From contig RBZT01000729.1 of assembly GCA_003693705.1 (NCBI GenBank), forward strand, positions 62,001-126,000: 64,000 nucleotides of DNA. Direction: 5' to 3'. The notes beneath the pieces are model-generated. The model saw only the letters and a program-made list of their open reading frames with translations, searched no databases and was not told the DNA's origin. The stretch is from Polymyxa betae (lineage: Eukaryota > Endomyxa > Phytomyxea > Plasmodiophorida > Plasmodiophoridae). Positions 1 through 9,028 of this stretch are shown here, piece by piece (positions within the stretch are counted from its first letter, which is position 1; every line of letters begins with the position of its first letter). The position numbers and the translations under genes were made by a program.

Positions 1-1
1 T

Positions 2-814
2 CATCTGTTGAAGAACATTGATCGAACGAGACGCCCTCATGACGCGTCCTGGTATACAGTTCTGCAACAGGTCGCCAAATTCTTTCAAATGACACGAACG
101 AAGCTGCTTTCATACGCCGACGACGAGAATTCGTCAGCCGATAAGCAGCTGGACGATCTGAATGCGACAATACACGAGGAGCGGCAGCGCGAGCATGAAT
201 TAACAAAGTCGTTGATGAAGCAGAAATCGGAGCATGGCATCAAAATGGCACAATGCACAGCGAATATCGAGAAGCTACAACGAGAGATACAGAAAGCCAA
301 GTTAGCGTTGACCAACCGCTCGACGAGATTGGAAAACGAGACCAAGACCGCATTGAATGACCTGAATCAAGAGAAAGAGGGCGATCAACCGCGAGTAGTT
401 CAGGTTCAAGAAATTACAAAGAAGGCGGAAGCGTTGAAGGTTGAAGGTATGGAACGCGAGAATAAGCTGAGAAAAGAGATCAGGCGAGTCTATCTGGAGA
501 CCGACGATCATATCGCCAAGTATGACGAAGCCATGATCAAGATGACGGCCGAGATCGAATCGTTAACGGCAGCATATGAGACGGATATGGTGAAGGTGAA
601 GGAGATGCGGACTCTGGCCGAGGCGTTAATCAGGGAGCGAGAGACATATGAAGAACAGATTCGAGAAATGAAGAGGAAGATTGAAGAGGAAGAGCGATTG
701 CGGAATGACAGCGCTGTTAAGATTCAGAGCTTGTATAAAGGATGGAAGACACGCAAAGACCTCGCCAAAGCCAAATCCAAATCGAAAGGAAAAGGCAAAA
801 AGAAATCCAAATGA
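2..814 (+). CDS. Dynein regulatory complex subunit 9 (IQCG)-like, 3' part
   Basis: Open from the left edge to a TGA at 812-814, so the 5' end lies outside the window and no start can be chosen. The visible roughly 270 residues are highly charged and almost entirely predicted coiled coil, followed by one IQ motif (around KIQSLYKGWKTRK) and a lysine/serine/glycine tail. This order, long coiled coil then a single IQ motif then a K-G-rich end, is the layout of DRC9/IQCG, a nexin-dynein regulatory complex protein of motile cilia that binds calmodulin through the IQ motif. The family call rests on architecture and tail composition; another axonemal IQ coiled-coil protein is possible. It implies a flagellated stage. 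It converges on the NOC3 gene with an 85-bp gap. Confidence 0.6.
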   Translation, partial: HLLKNIDRTRRPHDASWYTVLQQVAKFFQMTRTKLLSYADDENSSADKQLDDLNATIHEERQREHELTKSLMKQKSEHGIKMAQCTANIEKLQREIQKAKLALTNRSTRLENETKTALNDLNQEKEGDQPRVVQVQEITKKAEALKVEGMERENKLRKEIRRVYLETDDHIAKYDEAMIKMTAEIESLTAAYETDMVKVKEMRTLAEALIRERETYEEQIREMKRKIEEEERLRNDSAVKIQSLYKGWKTRKDLAKAKSKSKGKGKKKSK

Positions 815-899
815 GACGTAGTTCGTTTGCTGCTAAAATTACAAATAAAACAACACTTTTCGAAACTTCATGAAGATCTGTACAAGATGATGACAAGAT

Positions 900-2807
900 T
901 TATTTCGTTGGGAAGGCAAACGGTTCCGGTCGCAACAGTTGAGCAGAGGTCAGTCTAAGCTGATCAACAGCTAGCGTCTGCTGTTGTGATATGATCCGGC
1001 TATACTTGCACACCATCTGGTCATACGACTGCTCAAGCAGCGACAATTGCCACATGCACGTTGAGAAGGGTTTCAGCTGATCGGGATCGATGTCGCCATC
1101 CGCACGCAGCATCGAGTTCGAACCGCAAGTTTCGTTATCGAGAAGACGGGAGCATGATGGATACCTGCCTAGAATCTGGTACATTGTATGAAGACATGCC
1201 TTCGATAGGGTGCCAGGTAAATTCATTGCAAGATCGGCTATCTTGAGGGAAAAAGCGGCGACGCGTTCAGCAGAAACTTCTCGTCTTTTGATAAACATTA
1301 AATCAAGAGCAACCAGCAACGTCCCGATCAGCTCGTGGTTTTCGATCCAGGCAAGGTGGTCCATTTCATTGTACAGTCGGGCATAGAACCCGCGGGCATC
1401 AATAACGACAGCAGAGCCCTGCGCATGCAACATTCGGAAAGCGGCCACAATGCAATTCAGGATGGATCGAAGCGGCAGGTCCGGAACCGACATCAACTGA
1501 TCCAGCGACGCTAACAGATCGAGCAGCAGTTCAACGTTGACCAGATGGGCGAATTTCGCAAGCCCTTCTAAAACGGGAGGAAGCACGATCGATGACGGCG
1601 ACGATCGCAAGACCGTGAAATAAATTCGAAAGACTTTCTCCAGCAGAACCCGCTGTGTACGATTCACTTTGGCGGCCGATGGGGCAGCTTCGGCGACCTG
1701 CAAATCGCGCTTCAGATCGGCATCAATCTGGGCGCCCGTCTTCGATTTCTGAACTGGAAGAGACTTATTCAGAGGAAGAGCAGAGAGAAGGCGAACCAGA
1801 GAAGGTTGGATTTGATGTCGGTCATCGACAATAATCTTGCAAATCAGCGATACGACGTCGACAGCATGGTCAGCATTCGCTGGCTTGCTGACGAGCTCCG
1901 TTAAAGTCTGCGAAACCAGGGATCGAATCTCTTCGGAAAAAGGGTGATTCGCTAATGGCACAAGCGATTTGATGATGAGCTTGCAGTGATTGAAATGCGA
2001 CAGATGCGACAGCAATTGACAAAGTCCTCGAATGCCAATGAATCCCATCGCCCAATGGTTACGGGACGACAGCGAGCTATCCGGCCGGCGCTGGGTACGT
2101 TTGGTAAGGCCGATTAGCTGCTCCAACAAGCGCAGATATCCATTCAATAAACTGGTCTCGTACTTTCTTGTAGCTTTGACTTGCTTGGTGAGTTGAACGT
2201 TCTCTTCTTGATGATGGCGAATGGGATAGGTCGGGCAAAGATCAACGAATAAGACGACTTGCGACAGCAACGCCAGCTGACGAATAGATTGATGATTACT
2301 GGTATTGGAGATTTTAGCAAGCTGATCCAGTGATGTCTTCAGTTCCGATTCAAGAGACGCCGTCGCTGCCGATGATATTTCGGCGATGCGATTACGAGCT
2401 TCGCACTCGCTCATAGCCTCATAACGGCAGCCTTCATCTTCTTCAGATTCCAGTTCGGCCTCTTGCTGCTTAGATTGCGGCTTCGTAGCCTGCTGACGAG
2501 CCTGATCGCGATCGGATTCCGTCATTCGGGACGGATGCAGACGACCAGACTGATCTTTGATTGGCAATCGCTGGGGAAGGGCATCGTCCGGCTGCGATTT
2601 CCGTTTCCTGGGTCGGTCTTCGTCTAAGAGCGCTGATGACAGGCTCTCAAGAAACGCCTGCTTGGACTTTCTTCCCCAGAACTTGGCATGGTCCTTGGCC
2701 TGGTCCTGATCGACATCGGAATCATGGGCGACAGCAACACCCTCACCCTTAGACGTCTTCTGTTTCTTTTTAAGACGATTATGACTGGGGCCTCTCCCCT
2801 TTGGCAT
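900..2807 (-). CDS. NOC3: Nucleolar complex protein 3 (NOC3)
   Basis: A single uninterrupted frame of 635 residues with an ATG at 2805-2807. The N-terminus is basic and low complexity (MPKGRGPSHNRLKKK), then an acidic E/D stretch near residue 120. After that comes the NOC3 N-terminal domain, with an L-C-P-T-Y-P-I-R segment followed by a lysine-rich V-K-A-T-R-K-Y-E helix matching the family pattern. The C-terminal half is helical repeats of the CBF/Mak21 type ending in RYPSCSRLLDNE. NOC3 works with NOC2 in intranuclear transport and maturation of pre-60S ribosomal particles, and also has a replication-initiation role in yeast. It is intronless, unlike most neighbours. It is divergent with the kinase at 3105, with a spacer of about 300 bp. 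Confidence 0.75.
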   Translation of the reverse strand: MPKGRGPSHNRLKKKQKTSKGEGVAVAHDSDVDQDQAKDHAKFWGRKSKQAFLESLSSALLDEDRPRKRKSQPDDALPQRLPIKDQSGRLHPSRMTESDRDQARQQATKPQSKQQEAELESEEDEGCRYEAMSECEARNRIAEISSAATASLESELKTSLDQLAKISNTSNHQSIRQLALLSQVVLFVDLCPTYPIRHHQEENVQLTKQVKATRKYETSLLNGYLRLLEQLIGLTKRTQRRPDSSLSSRNHWAMGFIGIRGLCQLLSHLSHFNHCKLIIKSLVPLANHPFSEEIRSLVSQTLTELVSKPANADHAVDVVSLICKIIVDDRHQIQPSLVRLLSALPLNKSLPVQKSKTGAQIDADLKRDLQVAEAAPSAAKVNRTQRVLLEKVFRIYFTVLRSSPSSIVLPPVLEGLAKFAHLVNVELLLDLLASLDQLMSVPDLPLRSILNCIVAAFRMLHAQGSAVVIDARGFYARLYNEMDHLAWIENHELIGTLLVALDLMFIKRREVSAERVAAFSLKIADLAMNLPGTLSKACLHTMYQILGRYPSCSRLLDNETCGSNSMLRADGDIDPDQLKPFSTCMWQLSLLEQSYDQMVCKYSRIISQQQTLAVDQLRLTSAQLLRPEPFAFPTK

Positions 2808-3104
2808 ATTTTCCGTCTAGAAAATGGGATCTTGTTCGTTACAGCCCAAAGAGGAATTTCGACAGCGCCGTGACCTTGTGCGCCCACGGATTATTTCATA
2901 AAATTGCGTCAAATTCGTCGGATTTGTAAAAGTTGCGGGACGCTTATTAGTGCGGCAAAATGCAGAGAAAAGCACGAAGCAAAAGAAAATCGACACAGTG
3001 ACAGAATTTGCGGCAGCGATTCTGATGAAAAATGCGCCCGCTATCGTTGGCTTCTCCTGTGATGTTGGTTTCCTCCCAATGAGCTGCTGGGGTTGGGCAG
3101 TTTG

Positions 3105-4220
3105 ATGAAGGCCTGGACCAGGCCGAATCGGCGACCAGCACCGAACTTGTCGGTACCATCGGCCAGGTATTGTAATCTGGTCGTGGCCCAGACCGCCGGT
3201 TTGCGCCTGGCTGCCGCCGACCGAGCTGTCTTGCTCCATGGGCGCTACCTACAGATGGATGTGATCGGTCAGGGAACATTTGGCAAAATTGTAGCCTGCA
3301 GAGATCTTCTATGGCCGAATCATCGAATGGTCGCTGTGAAGATGATTGAGGCGAAATACGATTACATCGGACGACAGGAACGATTTGTCTTATCGAATCT
3401 CGATATCCAATACATCTGCAAGCTTCGTGATGCTTTTCTGCATAAAGGGCGTTTTTGTCTCGTTTTCGACCTTCTTGGACCGCCATTATTGCATTCGCTC
3501 GCATTCGCTGCTCAGAATCTACATCGAATTCGAAAGATTGCTGTCCAGCTAATCGGTGCCTTACTTCATCTTCAAGATCGTCGTATTATTCATGCTGATG
3601 TAAGCGTCGTCCAATGTCTTATACGGCACCGCCGCTAAGATCTGATTCAGATCAAGCCCGATAATATTCTACTCGTCTCGAACGATCAGTCAGCGACATC
3701 ATCGAAAATTCAGCTCATCGATTTCGGCAATTCGCTGCGGTCGAATGAGACCAATGCTTATTGGGATGATTTCGATCTGCAGTCGCTGTATTATAGGGCG
3801 CCCGAGATCGTCTTCTCGTTCCATGAGTTTGGGTTCCCAATCGACATGTGGTCAGTTGGTTGTGTCCTTGGTGAGCTGTGCTGTAAACGAATCTTATTTC
3901 CAGCCGACAAAGAGCAAGATTTGCTGGCTTATTGGGACGACTTTCTCGGTCCTATCCCCGACAGGTTGTTTCCGATATCGGGCAGGTCGAAACCGTTCAT
4001 TCGGCAGCGGGCGCCTAACAGCAGGCCGCCCGAGCCGCTTTCGGCACGATGGTCACGAATTTCTGCCCGATTGCAATGTCGCGATGTTCCCTTTGTGACG
4101 TTTATTTCATCGTTATTGGAGTATGATCCAGCACGTCGATTAACGCCTCTGCAAGCTCTGCAACACGTCTTCTTAGAGTCGTTATTCCCCTGCCGACCCG
4201 TCATCGATCTCCATCGATAG
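3105..4220 (+). CDS. CMGC protein kinase, HIPK/DYRK-like
   Basis: Two exons, 3105-3599 and 3651-4220, joined by a 51-nt intron (GTAAGC...CAG) that splits the catalytic loop cleanly between HAD and IKPDN. Product 354 residues. Kinase landmarks in order: glycine loop GQGTFGKIV (about residue 50), VAVK lysine, HADIKPDN (catalytic Asp165), DFG (Asp189), activation segment DLQSLYYRAPE, then DMWSVGC and the closing DPARRLTPLQALQH. The segment before APE matches the HIPK/DYRK pattern Y-L-Q-S-R-Y-Y-R-A-P-E except that the first tyrosine is Asp. Start is uncertain: 3105 is the first ATG in frame, and an upstream exon is possible because the first 45 residues look unlike a conserved domain. Likely nuclear or cytosolic Ser/Thr kinase. 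Confidence 0.8.
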
Positions 4221-4258
4221 TTTAATCATATTATATAATAATCAATGCTTGTTGTCGT

Positions 4259-4759
4259 TTACGGCAGTTCGACACGACGAGCGGCGGCGAACGGGTCGTC
4301 GACAATGGTTAGGCACGCCTCCCTCCTCGTCCAATTTTGGATCTCGTTGCTAACGTATTTGGCATCAGCAGCGATAAACACGCAGCTATGCCCGATTAAG
4401 AAAGTTAACAGGAGACGCTTAGCTGGCGAGTAACGAACGCGCCACCATTGCCGTATTAGTTGCAGCGTTCTTCGAAGGATAAAAATCGAGTAAAGAATAT
4501 GAATTAAGAGGCGGATCGGATGTCTGGGCAGACGTCGCTGACGTATCAAAGACCAAATCGTCGCTGGCCGAATATCGATTTGGTAAGCGTAGCGGCAGAG
4601 CTCACAGTAATCACGACCGCTGATTGCCAACCATGTGGAAAGACACAGGGCGTGTTGACCGCCCTGAGTTCCCTTGCAGCGACATGGAAACAGGATGGGT
4701 GAGGGTCGGCCAGACGGCTCCTGGATAACTCCTGACAGACAGATACGGCAGATAGCCAT
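4259..4759 (-). CDS. RING-CH (MARCH-type) membrane E3 ubiquitin ligase
   Basis: 166 residues from the ATG at 4757-4759. The N-terminus is a RING-CH finger with all eight zinc ligands visible: CRIC, then C-x-C in FPCRCKG, H-x2-C in QHALC, and CELC. The histidine in the fourth ligand position is the C4HC3 arrangement that separates RING-CH from classical RING fingers. Two hydrophobic segments follow (around IRLLIHILYSIFIL and RLLLTFLIGHSCVFI), as expected for small MARCH proteins, which ubiquitinate membrane proteins in the endomembrane system. The open frame runs further upstream only through a GTG, so the ATG directly before the finger is preferred. It lies 142 bp downstream of the MFSD5-like gene on the same strand. 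Confidence 0.82.
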   Translation of the reverse strand: MAICRICLSGVIQEPSGRPSPILFPCRCKGTQGGQHALCLSTWLAISGRDYCELCRYAYQIDIRPATIWSLIRQRRLPRHPIRLLIHILYSIFILRRTLQLIRQWWRVRYSPAKRLLLTFLIGHSCVFIAADAKYVSNEIQNWTRREACLTIVDDPFAAARRVELP

Positions 4760-4901
4760 GATGAGCTGATTTCTGTGACGAAACCCTGAAACGGACTGAT
4801 CTGGGTTGTGAGAAAGTCGAGCGGCCGGGCTCTTGCCCACATATGCTTATGGCTTGAATTCATTACAAGGATTGACTTGTCCGATTGGGTATTTATTAGG
4901 A

Positions 4902-6282
4902 TCACGCCGTGGCCATCTCGTCATCGACAGAGATGATCACGTCAGGCTTGGTGTCGGTCGGGCTCAGGCTGAATTGCTGGCACAAACTGGCTAAAGCCAG
5001 CAGCGCCGAAGAAAGCCAAAACATTGTCACATTGTCAAACCTCTCCATCTAATGTCGAAAACTCAGTCAGATGCGCGGCCATGTTAAACATCCATCGACT
5101 TACATATAGTAATGCTGCAATCTGCACCAACGCGACCGGGCACTTGAGTAAGGCCAGAATGGTGGTACGGCGAGCCTCAGGCACAAAACTGCAGCGAAGC
5201 GTGGCCTGGCTGGGCCAGTACAGCCCAACACAGGATTGGAACACGAACAGGGCACCGACTCGGATCCAAGAATGTGAAAAGTAGGCTGCAATAGCTAGGG
5301 CGGCGGCGCCAACGACGCTAATATATGTGGCGACCTTGCCCATCGCTATGCGACCATCAGCGATATGGGCGAATGCCACGCTGCCGATCACAGTGCAGAA
5401 GATGAAGTAGTTGGCGACACACGTCCGGGTCATCGGCTGCAGACCAAGCGAGGTCGGCCAGGTCAAGGCGACGAGAACGATGGCCGATTCGATGAGCGTT
5501 TGAGAGACGGCCAGCGCCCTCAAACGACGGTCGGAGACGATCTCCTTGAATGCAGTTGGCAGCTGCCATCCGGCATTCTTATCACCGTAATTCTCAGGGC
5601 AGCAGGCTGAGATGACAATCAGGCCAGTGCCGATCACGAGACCGGAGATATACACGGGGCCAACCCGGCCGAACAGATCTCCGGCGTAGAATCCCACCAG
5701 CTGCGCCAGTACCAAGGTCAGACCGGCCCAGGTCGTACACGCCGAGAACGACAGTGATAGAAGGTCGATGTGGAATCCGGACTGGCGATGTTGCCGCACG
5801 AGCCAGGACTCGAATACGGATCCGAGTAGGGCGCCTGATAGACCTGCAAACACCCGGCTGGCGACAAGACTCGACATGGAGGCGTCGGTCGCCAGCGTCG
5901 TCGCCACCAGATACAAAATGCCAAAGATCTGCATCCCTTTACGTCGGCCGTACGTGTCGGCGTACGACGCTAAGGCGAGGCCTGGAATGGCGGCGGCGAC
6001 TAACGTAACGATCGAGAACGTTCGAATTTCCTCGGCGCCGTAGCCATACGACGAATACAGCGCTTGAAGCGAGGTGACCTGAAGTGCATCACCGGTGGCG
6101 ACCAGCAGATAGACAATCAAATAGAGCTTATCAAGCTGATCATGAAGTGAGTTGGAATGATGACGGATTGGAGCCCATCCTGGGTCCTTGATTGAATGTT
6201 TCTGCTGCCAGATAATGAGGCCGGCAGCGGCCATAGCCAGGCCGGCGAACTCGAACAGCAAAACGACCTGTTCCGAAGCCAT
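4902..6282 (-). CDS. MFSD5-type major facilitator (molybdate-anion transporter-like)
   Basis: Two exons, 6282-5104 and 5048-4902, with a 55-nt intron starting with a perfect GTAAGT. Without the intron the last helix is lost; with it the reading continues through a twelfth hydrophobic segment (MFWLSSALLALASLC) to a TGA. Product 441 residues. Around residue 90 is the MFS loop ASYADTYGRRKG, and near residue 145 a conserved FESWLVRQHR typical of the MFSD5/Mot2 branch, whose Chlamydomonas and human members move molybdate. The frame could extend to a GTG at 6315, but the first ATG is at 6282. Substrate is inferred from family only. Confidence 0.8.
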
Positions 6283-6315
6283 CCACAATAACTGACTGCT
6301 GTCGTGCTGATCCAC

Positions 6316-8137
6316 TCATGGACGGATCTCAAACAAACTGACCGTGTGCAGCGTCTTTCGCTTGGGCTGCGACCGGGGGCCTGGCTCGATGGCGTCGACG
6401 GGCTCGGCGATAACAAGCCGGGTGGCGGATGGCGCCTCGAGTTGGAGCTGGGTGGCGGCCTCGGCCTGGGCCAGAATCGGCAGCCGATACTGATTCACGG
6501 CGCCCGGCAGCAGTTTCATCATGGCCTGTATGCAGCGCTGCGAATCGCGCCGGGCCAGTACGCCGAGGTCCATGCCGGAGCGCAGGCAGTGAAGGCGATG
6601 ACGAAGACGCCAGCGGGCTTCGTCGGCGTCGAGCTCGGCGGCGCCCCTGTCGTTGTCTGGCTCGAGCGCCAGCTGCTTGGCATCGGTCTGCATTTTGTCG
6701 AGATAGTACTGGCCCGCGTATGATATGGGGAAGTCGACGGCCTGGCACAGGCTGCGAATGGTCCGGGACGCGGTCGTCAGCTGCTGGTGCAGGGCGCCTC
6801 GTAGTCGCGCTTCGTGCAGACGACACGATGAGCGGCCCAGGAAGAGACGCCACGGGTCCGACCCGATACTCTCGAACAAGACGATCTCGACGAGAAGGTC
6901 TTCACGTAATAGGATCCACGCACAGACCTGACAATAAGGAGTCACCTAGACCGATATGAGACGGTGAGCGTTAAAGACCTCTTCCAGGAAGCGAATTGTT
7001 TTCGCATCGATGGCATCGGGAACCTCCGACTGCATAAACATTTGTATGAAACGGTCGCGTTCGTCACGATCGTCGATATGCAGCATCTCCCCGATACGCA
7101 ACAGCGACTCGAACATGGATCGTTGGTGATCACCGCCGCTCACAATCGCTGAACCACAGTCATGCTCGATCAAAGTACGACCTGGAGGCCAACAATTACC
7201 TCGATACCGATCTATATCATACTTCTTCAGCAGCACCATTTCGGGCGCCTTCTCCTGTCCTGGCTCCGGGTGAACCGACGACGTCTTGGGCGCCGGCCGC
7301 TGGATGTCCGGTAGCCGAATCACAGCTCGCTTAACGGCAGGCGTTTTCGGCTGCGGCTCTATCTGAGGCGGCCCTATCGCTGACACCTCGTCCACGATAA
7401 GCGTCGGCGCTGACGCCTCCACAACCGTCTTGGCTTCTTCGAGAGCGCTGTGGGGCACGACGATCTCGGCGATCTGTGTCGGCTGAAACTGGATCGTGAT
7501 CTGGCGGACGTGCTGACGCGCTGGATGCATCTGCAGGACGCGCCGGGTCTTTGTGAGAACCCGTCGCGTATTCTGTTTTGTATCGGAGCGGGATGTGGAA
7601 GGTGCTGAGACGTCGTCGGGAGCGATCCCGTCACGAACTTGCTGGATCTGATCGGGAGCCAGCAGGTTGGTCATCCAGCGCCATAACGATTTGCTGGGCT
7701 CGGTGCCTTTGCAATCGGCAATGAGAACGTCACAAGTGGCGTCGTTCATGGCGTGAAGGGCGTCGCGAATATCGTCGCGGAAGTCCTCGTTCTGTTGGAC
7801 GAACTCGTCGACGTCGCTAATCGACTCAGCTCTGGCAAACATGTTAGAACGGCGGATCGTCGAATGAGCGGGCTTTACGATGGAACTGGTTTCGTTGCCA
7901 GCAGATGTCGTTGGAATAGTTGATGCAAGGTCTGAGAGACAGGTGTGTGCAGCAGCTTGAGAGGCAGATCGACCTCTATAAACTGCTCACATAATTCCAG
8001 GCCGCTGCATATCAATTCATGATCTATAGAGAATGATGTATGGGCAGATCACAACAAGATCACAATTTACCTTCCCAAACCGGGAAGTGATTCATGTTGG
8101 GTAGAATAGGAACATCGTCGTCTATCGCCTGCTGCAT
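6316..8137 (-). CDS. Unidentified four-exon protein
   Basis: Built from exons 8137-8071, 8023-7879, 7831-6979 and 6927-6316. The first two introns (8024-8070 and 7832-7878, both 47 nt) have GTAAA donors, and the second has a CTAAC branch site; both joins keep phase. The third intron (6928-6978, 51 nt, GTCTTT donor) is weaker but removes an in-frame TAG that would otherwise separate two long frames in the same phase. I do not recognise the product. The N-terminal 80 residues look globular, the middle (about 150-280) is proline/threonine-rich and probably disordered, and the C-terminal third is helical and Arg/Gln-rich. No signal peptide or membrane segment. If the third intron is wrong, the gene ends at 6946 and a second frame without an ATG remains. 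It ends 33 bp from the MFSD5-like start. Confidence 0.55.
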
Positions 8138-8196
8138 GAATCGATAAACGTTGTTCTCAAAGCAGTACGACGGCAGATATTTCTCGGACAATGGGT

Positions 8197-8757
8197 TTAT
8201 TTAAACAGTGATCGACTATGGTACAATATCCAGAGGACAGAAAAGGCGGTGGTCGCTGATAGCAGATACCGCCTTCGACTAGTATCATCTTCCAGATCGT
8301 CCAGTTCCACGAAAGGTTGAGAGTCGCATGCAGACAGGTCGATTCCGATATCGGTTTTATCAGAAATAAATGTGGCGACTTCGGTGATATTGTCGTGGTT
8401 GCCTGTAAACGAAGCGATGACTTTGGATTCTTCAAAGATTAATATCGCAGGATATCCTCGAAGGAAGTACTGGCTCGTGAACGATGCGTGATGACTCCCA
8501 TCAACAGCGACAAAGCCGATATTGGAATCGTCAGCATAGCACGACGCCAGACGATGGAATGCAGGTCGGGCTTGGCGGCTGAACGGGCAAAACGTCGAGT
8601 ATATGAACGAGACGGCAAACAGACTGGGCGGCAAGATCGACCTTGGATCCGGGATCGGCACCATGCCAGAATCGAATATCTGCAGGCTGGACGCTGGCCC
8701 TGCCTCGCTATTGACGACGACTGCCAATACCGACGCCACTGTCATTAGAAGGATCAT
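8197..8757 (-). CDS. Thioredoxin-fold ER membrane protein (TXNDC15 / APR-like family)
   Basis: 186 residues from the ATG at 8755-8757, which opens a clear signal peptide (MILLMTVASVLAVVV). A thioredoxin fold follows with the active-site region TFCPFSRQ, a central LRGYPAILIF segment carrying the conserved cis-proline, and a C-terminal membrane helix (YLLSATTAFSVLWILYH) after an acidic/arginine stretch. C-P-F-S, with the second cysteine replaced by serine, is characteristic of the plant 5'-adenylylsulfate reductase-like proteins and close to animal TXNDC15. These are secretory-pathway membrane proteins that are unlikely to be full disulfide oxidoreductases. The stop is about 60 bp upstream of the next gene's first ATG on the same strand. 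Confidence 0.75.
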   Translation of the reverse strand: MILLMTVASVLAVVVNSEAGPASSLQIFDSGMVPIPDPRSILPPSLFAVSFIYSTFCPFSRQARPAFHRLASCYADDSNIGFVAVDGSHHASFTSQYFLRGYPAILIFEESKVIASFTGNHDNITEVATFISDKTDIGIDLSACDSQPFVELDDLEDDTSRRRYLLSATTAFSVLWILYHSRSLFK

Positions 8758-8869
8758 GAGGATAAGAGATGTGAGAGAAGGTGGCCGCCCGACTGCCAAC
8801 CTGCTTCACAATCTGACAATGTTACCGAAGCCACCGCCCTATCTGAAGGCATAGTCCTCGTATCCGTCG

Positions 8870-9028
8870 TCGCAGTTTTCACTTATCACTTCGCAGTTTT
8901 ACATTTCTATCACATTTCTGTCGCAGTTTTCACATTTCTTTCGCAGCTTTCACATTTCTTTCGCAGTTTTCACATTTCTATCGCAGTTTTTACTCTTTTT
9001 TTCGCAGTTTTTACATTTTAATCGCAGC
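8870..9028. repeat. 20-bp minisatellite, TCGCAG-TTTT-CACATTTCT unit
   Basis: Eight degenerate head-to-tail copies of a unit of about 20 bp beginning TCGCAGTTTT, starting near 8870, 8891, 8921, 8941, 8961, 8981, 9002 and 9022. The third and fourth copies are nearly identical. Copies diverge by single substitutions and by small length changes in the T-run. It lies just upstream of the thioredoxin-like gene and is not part of any convincing reading frame. It marks the start of the looser 9-17 kb region. Confidence 0.85.

Noticed and set aside
2947-3504. 185-codon minus-strand frame
   Set aside because: Antisense to the kinase start region, no ATG in context and no domain.
6316-7842. Two separate genes
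   Set aside because: The downstream frame has no ATG and is in phase with the upstream one across a 51-nt intron-like gap; kept as one gene with a stated doubt.
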